From: Cellulomonas sp. ACRRI
GTDB taxonomy: Bacteria > Actinomycetota > Actinomycetes > Actinomycetales > Cellulomonadaceae
Direction: 5' to 3'
DNA: 43,208 nt
Assembly: GCF_022346185.1 (NCBI RefSeq)
Contig: NZ_JAKRMS010000019.1
Location: 1 to 43,208 of the forward strand
Both the position numbers and the translations under genes were made by a program. The notes beneath the pieces are model-generated. The model was not told the DNA's origin and ran no database searches. It was given only the letters and a program-made list of their open reading frames with translations. Below, in pieces: positions 26,372 to 35,519 of this stretch. Position 1 is the stretch's first letter; every line of letters starts with the position of its first letter.

Positions 26372-27133
26372 TCAGTCGCCCGGCATTTCCGCGAGCGCGA
26401 CGACCCCCGCGAACCGCCCCGTGGTCGTCCCGGCGTGCTGAGCGCGCCGGTGCGAGTAGAACCGGTCGTCCGCGTCGGTGCACCACCCGGTGAGCCGCAC
26501 GTCGCCCACCCCCGCGGCGCGCAGGACCGTCGCGACGCCGCCCGGCAGGTCGAGCCCGGGCGTGCCGGCGTCCGTCGTGCAGGCGGTGCCCGGCACCGCG
26601 GCGTCGACCTCGTCGCGCATCGCGGCCGGCACCTCGTACCGGGCGCCGCTGATCGCGGGGCCGACGACGGCGCGCACGCGGGCCGGGTCGGCGCCGCGGG
26701 CGACCATCGTCGCGAGCGCGGCCTGTACGACCCCGGCGACCAGCCCGCGCCGCCCGGCGTGCACCGCTCCGACGACGCGGGCGACCGGGTCGGCCAGGAG
26801 CACGGGCACGCAGTCGGCGACCAGCACGCCGACCGCGGTGCCGGGGACGGCGGACACCAGTGCGTCGGCCTCCCCCACGGTGTCGGCCGCGGCGTCGCCG
26901 GGACCCCGCACCAGGTGCACGTCCGCGCCGTGCACCTGGGTGGCCCACGCCACGGGCGCACCGGCCCAGGCCGCGACGCGCGCACGGTTCTCCCGCACGT
27001 GCGCCGGGTCGTCGCCGACCAGCAGCCCCAGGTCCAGCTCCGCCCACGGCGGCTCGCTCACGCCGCCCGCGCGGGTGGTGAACCCCGCGCGGACGCCCGG
27101 GCCGAGGTCGACCCCGAGGACCGGCAGCGCCAT
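26372..27133 (-). CDS. pgeF: Peptidoglycan editing factor PgeF (YfiH/laccase-domain)
   Basis: 253 residues, YfiH family. The metal site is formed by H68 (ATQVHGADV), C108 (VADCVPVLL) and H125 (VHAGRRGL). Related proteins have purine nucleoside phosphorylase or adenosine deaminase activity; E. coli YfiH removes faulty L-Ser-containing muropeptide precursors. Here HAGRRG replaces the common HAGWRG. The ATG is 4 nt after the ftsZ stop, with no ribosome site, so it depends on translation of ftsZ. Confidence 0.92.
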   Translation of the reverse strand: MALPVLGVDLGPGVRAGFTTRAGGVSEPPWAELDLGLLVGDDPAHVRENRARVAAWAGAPVAWATQVHGADVHLVRGPGDAAADTVGEADALVSAVPGTAVGVLVADCVPVLLADPVARVVGAVHAGRRGLVAGVVQAALATMVARGADPARVRAVVGPAISGARYEVPAAMRDEVDAAVPGTACTTDAGTPGLDLPGGVATVLRAAGVGDVRLTGWCTDADDRFYSHRRAQHAGTTTGRFAGVVALAEMPGD

Positions 27134-27137
27134 GGGG

Positions 27138-28391
27138 CTACTTGAGGAAGTCGGGCACGTCCAGGTCGTCCTCCTTGCGGCGGGCGACCTCCTCCTCGAA
27201 GATCCGCGGGACCTCGAGCTGGCTGGTGCCCGCGGCCTGGTCCGGGGTGAGGAACGCCGGGACCTCGGCGGCCTGGCGGCGCTCCTCGTCCGGGCCCACG
27301 GGACGCGGCGGGACGGCGGCGTGCGCCGCGGTCGTCGTCGGCACGGCGGCGGCCGGCGGGATCGAGGCGGGGACCTGCGGCGCGGCCTGGCCGCCGCCCG
27401 CGCTCACCTGGCCGAGCCCGCGGGCGTCGCGGCGGACCACCGGGGCACCGCCGTCGAAGCCGGCGGCGATGACGGTCACGCGCACCTCGTCGCCGAGGGC
27501 GTCGTCGATGACCGCGCCGAAGATGATGTTGGCCTCGGGGTGCGCGGCCTCCTGCACCAGTCGGGCGGCCTCGTTGATCTCGAACAGGCCGAGGTCGGAG
27601 CCGCCCTGGATGGACAGCAGCACGCCGTGCGCGCCGTCGATGCTGGCCTCGAGCAGCGGCGAGGAGATCGCCAGCTCGGCCGCCTGCACCGCGCGGTCCT
27701 CCCCGCGGGCCGAGCCGATGCCCATGAGGGCCGACCCCGCCCCCTGCATCACGGACTTCACGTCCGCGAAGTCCAGGTTGATCAGGCCCGGGGTCGTGAT
27801 GAGGTCGGTGATGCCCTGGACACCGGAGAGCAGCACCTGGTCCGCGGAGCGGAACGCGTCGAGCACCGACACCGAGCGGTCGGAGATCGACAGCAGGCGG
27901 TCGTTCGGGATCACGATGAGGGTGTCGACCTCGGCGCGCAGCGCCTCGATGCCGGAGTCCGCCTGCACCGTGCGGCGGCGGCCCTCGAAGGTGAACGGGC
28001 GCGTCACCACGCCGATGGTCAGCGCGCCGAGCGAGCGGGCGATGCGGGCCACGACGGGCGCGCCGCCGGTGCCGGTGCCGCCGCCCTCGCCCGCGGTCAC
28101 GAAGACCATGTCGGCGCCGCGCAGGACGTCCTCGATCTCCTCCGCGTGGTCCTCGGCGGCCTTCTTGCCGACCTCGGGGTCGGCGCCGGCGCCGAGGCCG
28201 CGGGTCAGCTCGCGGCCGACGTCGAGCTTCACGTCGGCGTCCGACATGAGCAGGGCCTGCGCATCGGTGTTGATGGCGATGAACTCGACACCCTTGAGGC
28301 CGACCTCGATCATGCGGTTCACGGCGTTCACGCCGCCACCACCGATGCCGACGACCTTGATGACCGCCAGGTAGTTCTGCGGAGCTGCCAC
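27138..28391 (-). CDS. ftsZ: Cell division GTPase FtsZ
   Basis: 417 residues. FtsZ polymerises to the division ring. The tubulin signature [10 protein letters not shown] lies at about 103-112, the N-terminal [10 protein letters not shown] binds nucleotide, and the T7 loop [11 protein letters not shown] is present. A variable linker (about 320-400) ends in the conserved C-terminal peptide DLDVPDFLK, which binds SepF. GTG start with GAGAGG 8 nt upstream. It has a promoter region of its own with a 17-bp palindrome. Confidence 0.98.
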   Translation of the reverse strand: MAAPQNYLAVIKVVGIGGGGVNAVNRMIEVGLKGVEFIAINTDAQALLMSDADVKLDVGRELTRGLGAGADPEVGKKAAEDHAEEIEDVLRGADMVFVTAGEGGGTGTGGAPVVARIARSLGALTIGVVTRPFTFEGRRRTVQADSGIEALRAEVDTLIVIPNDRLLSISDRSVSVLDAFRSADQVLLSGVQGITDLITTPGLINLDFADVKSVMQGAGSALMGIGSARGEDRAVQAAELAISSPLLEASIDGAHGVLLSIQGGSDLGLFEINEAARLVQEAAHPEANIIFGAVIDDALGDEVRVTVIAAGFDGGAPVVRRDARGLGQVSAGGGQAAPQVPASIPPAAAVPTTTAAHAAVPPRPVGPDEERRQAAEVPAFLTPDQAAGTSQLEVPRIFEEEVARRKEDDLDVPDFLK

Positions 28392-28429
28392 GGTGGGTGC
28401 CTCTCGTCTCGCGATGTCGACGAACCTTC

Positions 28430-28456
28430 ACCCTCAAGTTGAGGGTTATAGTTATG
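28430..28456 (-). promoter_or_regulatory. ftsZ promoter region with 17-bp palindrome
   Basis: ACCCTCAACTTGAGGGT (28430-28446, minus strand) is a perfect 8+1+8 palindrome. TATAAC (28445-28450), overlapping its edge, and CATAAC (28451-28456) are candidate -10 elements in an AT-rich block that is rare in this DNA. The palindrome lies just downstream of the promoter, where a bound regulator could act, and it looks like a MerR- or SoxR-style operator. The regulator is unknown. Confidence 0.65.
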
Positions 28457-28532
28457 TCAGTTCTGTCTAGGTGTGACGGTATGTGGCGTGCGGGGGTCGT
28501 TCAACGACCGGTGCGCGCGTGTCGGGGCGGGA

Positions 28533-29642
28533 TCACCCGACGACCGGCATCGTCGGCGCGGTCACGTCGTACCGCGCGGAGCCCGCCGTCTCGGGCGCCG
28601 CGCGCAGGGCCTGCAGGACCGCCACCTTCAGCGCCGAGTCCTGCGCGCTCCCCCACTCCACGGTCGCCCCGTCCCGCAGGGTGAACCGCACGGTGTCCTG
28701 GGTGCCGGCGGACACCTGCCCGATGGCCGCGAGCAGGTCCTCGGGGAGCGCCTCGAGCACGCCGAGCGCCGCGGACAGGATCCGCGCGTCCCCCACCGGC
28801 ACCTCGACGACCGGCAGGCCCTCCGGCGGGACGTCGGACCGGCCGACCTTCACGCCGTCCTGGTCCACCAGGGCGTAGCCCGCCCCGGACGCGTCGTCGC
28901 CCTCGGCGTGCTGGGCGACGTCGGCGGCCTCGGGCACCGCGGCGACCGGCTCGCGGGACACGAGCTGCACGGCGAGGCCGTGCGGCCAGTCCCGGGTGAC
29001 CGTCGCGTCCCGGACGCCGGGGACGTCGAGCAGCCGCTGGCGCAGCGCGGCGGTGTCCAGCCGGGTCAGCGGGGTACCTCCCTCGTCGTCGACGACGGCC
29101 CGCACCTGGTCGACGGCCACCACGGTCCCGGCCCCCGCGACCCGCACCTGCTCGGTGTCGAGCGCGAACGCCGGCGACAGCAGCATCAGCCACGCGAGCG
29201 CCGCGACCACGACCACGGAGCCGGCGGCGATGAGGATCTGCCGCCAGGCCAGACGGCGGCGGGCGCGGGCGCGCTCGGCGAACCGCGCGGCCGAGCCCTG
29301 GCTGACCACCGGCGGACGGACGGGGAACGCGCCGGTGCGCGGCGCGAGCGCGGTGGAGCCGGAGGTGCGGCGGCCGACCGCGGCGGGCGCCGACACGGGG
29401 GTCTCCGCCGTGCGCGCGGGACCGCCGGTCCCGGCCGGCCGGGGTGCCGCGGGCCGCGGGGCCGCGGGACGGCCGTCCGCGCGCGGGGTCGCGGCGCGGC
29501 CGGCCGAGGGCACCGCCGCGGTGGGGGCCGTGGCGCCGTCGACGTCCGCGGTCGCCCCGGCCGCCGGCCGGCGCGCGGGAGCGGGCCGGGGCGCCGCGGG
29601 ACGTGGCGGCTGCGGCGGGCGGGGGCGCTGCGGGGGCGTCAC
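28533..29642 (-). CDS. ftsQ: Division protein FtsQ
   Basis: 369 residues. A long Pro/Ala/Arg-rich cytoplasmic part (1-135) precedes one membrane span (WRQILIAAGSVVVVAALAWL), then the POTRA domain starting LDTEQVRVAGAGTV and the FtsQ domain with RDWPHGLAVQLVSREPVA. It scaffolds the divisome with FtsL and FtsB. GTG start overlapping the stop of the murG-murC fusion (GTGA). The N-terminal part is longer than in most families, which is common in actinobacteria. Confidence 0.95.
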   Translation of the reverse strand: MTPPQRPRPPQPPRPAAPRPAPARRPAAGATADVDGATAPTAAVPSAGRAATPRADGRPAAPRPAAPRPAGTGGPARTAETPVSAPAAVGRRTSGSTALAPRTGAFPVRPPVVSQGSAARFAERARARRRLAWRQILIAAGSVVVVAALAWLMLLSPAFALDTEQVRVAGAGTVVAVDQVRAVVDDEGGTPLTRLDTAALRQRLLDVPGVRDATVTRDWPHGLAVQLVSREPVAAVPEAADVAQHAEGDDASGAGYALVDQDGVKVGRSDVPPEGLPVVEVPVGDARILSAALGVLEALPEDLLAAIGQVSAGTQDTVRFTLRDGATVEWGSAQDSALKVAVLQALRAAPETAGSARYDVTAPTMPVVG

Positions 29643-32600
29643 GCCTGCTCCGCCTCCGGGGCGTCGTCGTGCACGGCCGCGGCGCCGGCCTCCGCGGCAC
29701 CGGCCTCCGCGGCACCGGCCTCCGCGCCACCGGGCGCGGGCGCACCGGCGGCCGCCAGCGCCGCCAGCACCTCGGCCCCGAGCTCGGTCACGTCCCCGGC
29801 CCCCACGGTCAGCACCAGGTCGCCGGGCGCGGCGGCGGCCGCGACCGCCCGCGCCGCCGCGTGCCGGTCCGCCACGAACCGCGCGCGGCCCGGCGTGGGC
29901 ACGCGCTGCACGATCGTGTCGCCGGACACCTCGGGGTCCGGGTCCTCGCGCGCGGCGTACACGTCGGTCACCACGACGGTGTCCGCCAGGTCGAGCGCCG
30001 CGCCGAACTCCGCGGCGAACGTGCGGGTCCGCGAGTACAGGTGGGGCTGGAACAGCACGTGCACCGCGCCGTCCCCGGCGACGCCGCGCGCGGTCCGCAG
30101 CAGCGCGGCGACCTCGGTGGGGTGGTGGGCGTAGTCGTCGACCACGCGCACGCCGGCGGCCGTGCCGCGGTCCTCGAACCGGCGGCCGGTCCCGCGGAAC
30201 TCCCCGAGCCCGCCGGCGACCGCGGCCGGGTCGGCGCCCACGGCCCAGGCCGCGAGGTACGCGGCCGCCGCGTTCGCGGCGTTGTGCTCCCCGGGCACGG
30301 CCAGGGCGAGGTCGGCGCCCGGCACCTCGGCCGACCGGGAGGTCAGGGTCGTGCGCCAGGTTCCCCCCGCGGCGACGACGGGGCCGACGACGAGGTCGGG
30401 GCCCAGCTCGCCGATCGAGGCGTCCGTGCCGTAGGTCAGTACGCGCACGCCGCGCCGGGTCAGCCGCTCGCCGACCTCGGACACGAGGCGCGCGGCGCCC
30501 GGGTCGTCCAGACACGCGACCAGCGCGCCGCCGTCCAGCACCCGGTCCGCGAACGCGGCGAACGCCGCCTCGAACGCCTCGGTGGTGCCGTAGTGGTCCA
30601 GGTGGTCGGGCTCGACGTTGGTGACGACCGCCACCGCGGGCGCGTAGGCCAGGAACGAGCCGTCGGACTCGTCGGCCTCGGCGACGAACGCCTCCCCGGC
30701 GCCGGTCCGGAACCCGGGGGTGGCCCCCTCGGGCGTGAGCACCGTGCCGCCGATGGCGTACGACGGGTCGAGCACGTCGTCCTCGCGGCCGGCCGCGGCC
30801 AGCGCCGTGGCGACCATCGCGGAGGTCGTGGTCTTGCCGTGCGCGCCGGCGACCGCGATGCCGATGCGGCCCGCCATGAGCGCGGCCAGCGCCTCGGAGC
30901 GGTGCAGCACCGGCAGCCCGCGCTCGCGCGCCCGGGCGAGCTCGGGGTTGGACTCGCGGATCGCGCTCGACAGGACGACCGAGTCGACGTCCTCGACGTG
31001 CGCGGCGTCGTGGCCCACGTGCACGGTGACGCCGGCGGCGCGCAGGCCGTCCAGGGCCGGGCCGTCCTTGGCGTCGGAACCGGACACCGTCAGGCCGCGC
31101 GCGGCCAGCAGGCCGGCGACCGCGGACATGCCGGCGCCGCCGACGCCGACGAGGTGCACCCGGCCCAGGTCGGCGAGCGCGCCGGCGGGCGCGGGCCGGT
31201 CGCCCGCGTCCGGGCGCGGTGCGTCCGGCTCGACCGCGGGGGTGGCGACCGTCAGGGGCGGCGCGGCGACGCCGGCGGACCCGGTCGCGCCGCCGTCGGG
31301 CGCGTCCGTGCCGTCGGGCGCGTCCGTGCCGTCGGGCGCGTCCGTGCCGTCGGCGGCGTCCTCGGCGGGCTCACCACCCGGGACGTCGGCCGCCGCCGCG
31401 ACCCGCTCCTCCGCGGCCCGCTCGGCCTCGGCCCGCTCGGCGGCGAGCCGGTCCTGCTCGGCCCGCTCCGCGCGCTCGGCCTCCTGCGCCGCCGCCCGCT
31501 CGGCCGCCGCCCGCTCCGCCTCGGCACGCTCGGCGGCGAGCCGCTCGCCCTCGGCGATCGCGTCCTCGACGAGGTCCGCGACCCGGCCGGCCGCGTCCGG
31601 CACGCCGACGCGGGCGGCCGCCTCGCCCATCTCCCGGCGCCGGTCGGCGGCCTCGGGCGCGAGCAGCGGCAGCAGGTTCGCCGCGATCCACTCCCCCGTC
31701 AGCGCCTCGTCCGCCACCAGCACGCCGCCGCCCTCGGCGACGACCGGCTGCGCGTTGAGCCGCTGCTCGCCGTTGCCGACCGGCAGCGGCACGTAGACGG
31801 CGGGGATGCCGAGGGCCGCGAGCTCGCTCACGGTCCCCGCCCCGGACCGGCAGAGCACCAGGTCGGCCACGGCCAGCGCCTGCTCCATCTCCGCCAGGTA
31901 CTCGCGCACGTGGTACCGCTCGGCGCCGGGCACCCCGCGGACGGCGGACCGCACCTCCTCCGCCTTGCCGGTGCCGGTGAGGTGCAGCACCTCGGCGCCG
32001 GTGGCGAGGATCGCGCGCGCCTGCGCCGCCACGGCGCGGTTCACGGAGAGCGCGCCGAGCGAGCCGCCGGTGACCAGCAGCGCGACCCGATCGGGGTCGA
32101 AGCCGAGCTCGGCGGCGGCCCGGCGCCGGGTGCCGCCCGCGTCCGTGGCGCGCGCGGCCAGCAGGTCGACGATCTCGGGGCGCAGCGGCAGGCCGGTCAC
32201 CTGCGCGCGCGGCAGCCGGGTCCCCGGGAAGGTGACCGCGACCGCGGCGGCGCGGCGGGCGCCCAGCCGGTTCGCCAGCCCCGCCCGGGCGTTCTGCTCG
32301 TGCACGACGACCGGCACGCCGCGGGACCGCGCGGCCAGGTACGCGGGCGTGGACACGTAGCCGCCGAAGCCGACGACCGCGGCCGCGCCGATCTCGTCGA
32401 TCGCGGCACCCGCGGCGTCCACGGCCTCGCGCAGCAGCCGCGGCAGCCGGACCCAGTCGAGCGTCGGCCGCCGGGGCAGCGGGACCTTCGGCACCACGAA
32501 CATCTCGAGCCCGCGCTCCGGCACCAGCCGCGCCTCCAGGCCCTCCGCGGTGCCGAGCGCCGCGACCCGCAGCTCGGGGTCGCGGGCGCGCAGCTCCTCC

Positions 32601-32716
32601 GCCACCGCGAGCAGGGGGTTCACGTGCCCGGCCGTGCCCCCGCCGGCGAGCAGGACCGCGCGCGGACGGGGCTCGGCGCCCTCCGCCGGGCCGGTGGGGG
32701 CGTCGGGTGCGGTCAC
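29639..32716 (-). CDS. murG-murC: MurG-MurC fusion protein
   Basis: One open frame of 1025 residues. Residues 19-389 are MurG, which adds GlcNAc to lipid I at the inner membrane face: GGGTAGHVNP, GFGGYVSTP, HEQNARAGLANR and RSGAGTVSELAALGIPAVYV. Residues 388-442 are an Ala/Glu/Arg coiled coil, 456-475 a DGTDAP repeat, then a Pro-rich stretch. Residues 518-1000 are MurC, which adds L-Ala to UDP-MurNAc: VHLVGVGGAGMSAVA, AGAHGKTTTS, EADESDGSF and DDYAHHPTE. A Glu/Ala/Gly tail follows. No stop codon or good internal ribosome site separates them. GTG start at 32714-32716 with GGAGGA upstream. It links the first cytoplasmic ligase to the last membrane step. Confidence 0.9.
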   Translation of the reverse strand: MTAPDAPTGPAEGAEPRPRAVLLAGGGTAGHVNPLLAVAEELRARDPELRVAALGTAEGLEARLVPERGLEMFVVPKVPLPRRPTLDWVRLPRLLREAVDAAGAAIDEIGAAAVVGFGGYVSTPAYLAARSRGVPVVVHEQNARAGLANRLGARRAAAVAVTFPGTRLPRAQVTGLPLRPEIVDLLAARATDAGGTRRRAAAELGFDPDRVALLVTGGSLGALSVNRAVAAQARAILATGAEVLHLTGTGKAEEVRSAVRGVPGAERYHVREYLAEMEQALAVADLVLCRSGAGTVSELAALGIPAVYVPLPVGNGEQRLNAQPVVAEGGGVLVADEALTGEWIAANLLPLLAPEAADRRREMGEAAARVGVPDAAGRVADLVEDAIAEGERLAAERAEAERAAAERAAAQEAERAERAEQDRLAAERAEAERAAEERVAAAADVPGGEPAEDAADGTDAPDGTDAPDGTDAPDGGATGSAGVAAPPLTVATPAVEPDAPRPDAGDRPAPAGALADLGRVHLVGVGGAGMSAVAGLLAARGLTVSGSDAKDGPALDGLRAAGVTVHVGHDAAHVEDVDSVVLSSAIRESNPELARARERGLPVLHRSEALAALMAGRIGIAVAGAHGKTTTSAMVATALAAAGREDDVLDPSYAIGGTVLTPEGATPGFRTGAGEAFVAEADESDGSFLAYAPAVAVVTNVEPDHLDHYGTTEAFEAAFAAFADRVLDGGALVACLDDPGAARLVSEVGERLTRRGVRVLTYGTDASIGELGPDLVVGPVVAAGGTWRTTLTSRSAEVPGADLALAVPGEHNAANAAAAYLAAWAVGADPAAVAGGLGEFRGTGRRFEDRGTAAGVRVVDDYAHHPTEVAALLRTARGVAGDGAVHVLFQPHLYSRTRTFAAEFGAALDLADTVVVTDVYAAREDPDPEVSGDTIVQRVPTPGRARFVADRHAAARAVAAAAAPGDLVLTVGAGDVTELGAEVLAALAAAGAPAPGGAEAGAAEAGAAEAGAAAVHDDAPEAEQA
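31292..31353 (-). repeat. 18-bp tandem repeat in the MurG-MurC linker
   Basis: Three exact copies of an 18-bp unit (starting 31292, 31310, 31328) plus a partial copy code for repeated DGTDAP. Copy number could change without breaking the frame, altering linker length. Confidence 0.9.
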
Positions 32717-32821
32717 GGGGTCCTCCGGGGTCACGGGCAGGCGGGTCGGGCGCGGCGGGTGGCCGCTCAGGTCGGGGTGGGGCGCGCGCGGCGCCGGGTC
32801 ACGGCGGCGCGACGGCGGCGG

Positions 32822-34069
32822 TCAGGCACGGGTCCGGCCGATCACGGCGAGGGACCTGCGGACCACGCTCGGCCGCGCGGCGAGCGCCTCCGCGGCGCCG
32901 GGCTCGGTGCGCGCGAACGAGATGACGACGCCGAGCGCGACCAGCGTGGTGATCAGCGCCGAGCCGCCCGCCGACACCAGCGGCAGCGGCACGCCGATGA
33001 CGGGCAGCAGGCCGACGACCACGCCCATGTTCACCAGCGCCTGGCCGATGATCCACGCCGCGACGCCGCCGGTGACGATCTGGGCGAACGGGTCGCGGTG
33101 CCGGGCGATCACCCGGATCATCGCGAACGCCAGCACGCCGAACAGCGCGAGCACGAGCAGGGTGCCGATCAGGCCGAGCTCCTCGCCGATGATCGCGAAG
33201 ATGAAGTCGTTGTGCGCCTCGGGCAGGTAGGACCACTTCTCGCGGCTCTGGCCGAGGCCGAGGCCGAACCAGCCGCCCGTGGCCAGGGCCTGCAGGCCGT
33301 GCTTCGTCTGGTAGCAGCCCGCTGTGGGGTCGCACGTGCCGCTGAAGAAGTTGAGGATCCGGTCGACCCGGTTCCGGCTGCCGATCGCCAGGGCGGCCAC
33401 CACCACGGCCGCGAGCACGCCCGCGCCGGCGAAGATCCGCATCGGCACCCCGGCGACGAACAGGGCGCCGGCCACCAGGACGATCATGATCATCGCCGTC
33501 CCGAGGTCGTGCCCGAGCAGCACCAGGCCGATCGCGCCGCCCGCGATGGGGACCGCCGGGATCGCCGCGTGCTTCCAGTCGTCGAACATCGGCTGCTTGC
33601 GGACCAGGATCATCCCGAGCCAGACGACCAGCGCGAGCTTGAGCGCCTCGGACGGCTGCGCGGAGAACCCGGGCAGGTAGATCCACCCCTGGTTGCCGCC
33701 CTTGCTCCGGCCCAGCGGGGAGAACACCAGCAGCTGGCCGACCACGCCCAGGCCGAGCAGCGGCCACGCGAGCCGCTTGTAGGTGGCGGGCTTGATCCGC
33801 GACGCCACCCACATGAGCGGCAGGCCGATCAGGGCGTACTGCGCCTGCCCGATGAACACCGTGTACGGCGACTTCTCCGAGGCCAGCGAGTCCACCGACG
33901 ACGACGACAGCACCATGACCAGCCCGAGGACGAGCAGCACCATGGTGGCGCCGACGAGCAGGTAGTAGCTCGTGACGGCGCTGTTCCACTGCCCGAGCCG
34001 CGAGGGCCGCGGCGCGGCGGCGCGGGGTGCCGGGGCGTCGGTCGTCTGGGCCATCGGCGCCGGGGTCAC
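32822..34069 (-). CDS. ftsW: Septal peptidoglycan polymerase FtsW
   Basis: 415 residues of the SEDS family with about ten membrane spans. FtsW polymerises glycan strands from lipid II with FtsI as partner. The conserved extracellular loop YLPEAHNDFIFAIIGEELGL is present, as is GLGLGQSREKW before it. The GTG start overlaps the murD stop (GTGA); an ATG five codons later is possible. Confidence 0.96.
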   Translation of the reverse strand: MTPAPMAQTTDAPAPRAAAPRPSRLGQWNSAVTSYYLLVGATMVLLVLGLVMVLSSSSVDSLASEKSPYTVFIGQAQYALIGLPLMWVASRIKPATYKRLAWPLLGLGVVGQLLVFSPLGRSKGGNQGWIYLPGFSAQPSEALKLALVVWLGMILVRKQPMFDDWKHAAIPAVPIAGGAIGLVLLGHDLGTAMIMIVLVAGALFVAGVPMRIFAGAGVLAAVVVAALAIGSRNRVDRILNFFSGTCDPTAGCYQTKHGLQALATGGWFGLGLGQSREKWSYLPEAHNDFIFAIIGEELGLIGTLLVLALFGVLAFAMIRVIARHRDPFAQIVTGGVAAWIIGQALVNMGVVVGLLPVIGVPLPLVSAGGSALITTLVALGVVISFARTEPGAAEALAARPSVVRRSLAVIGRTRA

Positions 34070-35517
34070 CCCCTCGGGTGCAGGGCGCGCACCTCGGCGG
34101 CGAACGCCTCGCCGCGCGCGGCGTACGAGGCGAACTGGTCCATCGAGGCGGACGCGGGTGCGAGCAGGACCGTGGTGCCGGCCGCGCCGCGGGTGTCCGC
34201 CAGGCGGCGGGCCTCGGTCACGGCGCGGGACATCACGGTCCCAGTGTCACCGGGATCCACGCGGACGACGGGGACCTGCGGCGCGTGTCGGGCGAGCGCG
34301 TCCGCGAGCGGCGTGGGGTCCTCGCCGATGAGCACCACGGCGTGCAGCCGGTCCGCGCGGCGGGCGACCAGGTCGTCGAACGTGGCGCCCTTGGCGAGCC
34401 CGCCGGCGATCCACACGACGCTGCCCTCGGCGAAGGAGGCGAGCGAGGCGGCGGCGGCGTGCGCGTTGGTGGCCTTGGAGTCGTCGACGTAGCGGACGCC
34501 GTCGACCTCGGCGACGGTGGCGATCCGGTGGGCCCCCGGGGCGTAGGCGCGCAGACCCTCCCCCACGGCCTCGGGCGGGACGCCGTGCGCGAGCGCGAGG
34601 GCCGCGGCCGCGAGGGCGTTCTGCACGACGTGCGGCGCGAGGCCGTCCGGGCCGGCGAGGTGGGCCAGGTCGTCGAACGTCGCGAGCTCGGCCGCGTGCG
34701 TGTGCCGGAGGGTCGCGAAGCCGCGGTCGACGAGCATCCGGTCGACGAGGCCGACCTGCCCGACCCCGGGCGACCCGAGGGTGAACCCGACCGCGACCGC
34801 GCCGTCGGCCACCTCGGCCTCGCGGACCAGGTCCTCGGTCGTCCGGTCGGCGGCGTTGTAGACGCAGGCGACCTCGACCCCGGAGTAGATCCGCCCCTTG
34901 TCGGCGGCGTACGCGTCCAGGGAGCCGTGCCAGTCCAGGTGGTCCGCGGCGACGTTGAGCACGACCGCCGCCTGCGCGGCCATCGACTCGGTGTGGTGCA
35001 GCTGGAACGACGACAGCTCGACCGCGAGCACGTCGAGCGACGGGTCCGTGGCGGCCAGCACCACCGGCGTGCCGACGTTGCCGACCGCGGCGGTGCGCCG
35101 GCCGGCCGCGCGCAGCACCGAGGCCAGCATCTCGACCGTCGTGGTCTTGCCGTTGGTCCCCGTCACGGCGAGCCACGGCGCGGGGCCGTCCCCGGAGTCC
35201 CGGTCGACGCGCAGGCGCCAGGCCAGCTCGACCTCGCTCCACACCGGCACGCCGGCCGCGCGGGCGGCGGCGAGCAGCGGGTGCGCGGGCGGCCAGCCGG
35301 GCGACGCCACGACGACGTCGACGCCGTCGAGGCCGCCGCCGGCGAGGAACGCGGCCACGTCGGAGGCGTCGGCGTCCGGGGCCCGGTCGTCGACTGTGGT
35401 CACGCGAGCCCCGAGGCCGGCCAGCACGTCGCGCGCGGCCCGCCCGGACACGCCGAGCCCCGCGACGACGACCCGCGCCCGGCCCAGCCCCTCGGCCCCT
35501 GTCAGGTCGGCAGCCAC
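34066..35517 (-). CDS. murD: UDP-MurNAc-L-Ala:D-Glu ligase
   Basis: 483 residues; adds D-glutamate to the nucleotide precursor in the cytoplasm. The N-terminal Rossmann part has VVVAGLGVSGRAARDVL, the ATP site [15 protein letters not shown], and the C-terminal part YVDDSKATNAHAAAASL. GTG start 2 nt after the mraY stop. I see no ribosome site besides coupling. Overlaps ftsW by 4 nt. Confidence 0.97.
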   Translation of the reverse strand: MAADLTGAEGLGRARVVVAGLGVSGRAARDVLAGLGARVTTVDDRAPDADASDVAAFLAGGGLDGVDVVVASPGWPPAHPLLAAARAAGVPVWSEVELAWRLRVDRDSGDGPAPWLAVTGTNGKTTTVEMLASVLRAAGRRTAAVGNVGTPVVLAATDPSLDVLAVELSSFQLHHTESMAAQAAVVLNVAADHLDWHGSLDAYAADKGRIYSGVEVACVYNAADRTTEDLVREAEVADGAVAVGFTLGSPGVGQVGLVDRMLVDRGFATLRHTHAAELATFDDLAHLAGPDGLAPHVVQNALAAAALALAHGVPPEAVGEGLRAYAPGAHRIATVAEVDGVRYVDDSKATNAHAAAASLASFAEGSVVWIAGGLAKGATFDDLVARRADRLHAVVLIGEDPTPLADALARHAPQVPVVRVDPGDTGTVMSRAVTEARRLADTRGAAGTTVLLAPASASMDQFASYAARGEAFAAEVRALHPRG

Positions 35518-35519
35518 GG

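Noticed and set aside
31150..31250. Separate murC gene starting inside the linker
   Set aside because: murG has no stop before it, and GTG codons near the MurC motif (for example in GRVHLVG) lack a ribosome site; internal initiation is not excluded but not supported.
29444..34492. Plus-strand open frame of about 1680 codons opposite ftsQ, murG-murC and ftsW
   Set aside because: Antisense shadow of three clear genes; no recognisable protein sequence, composition typical of GC-rich shadows.
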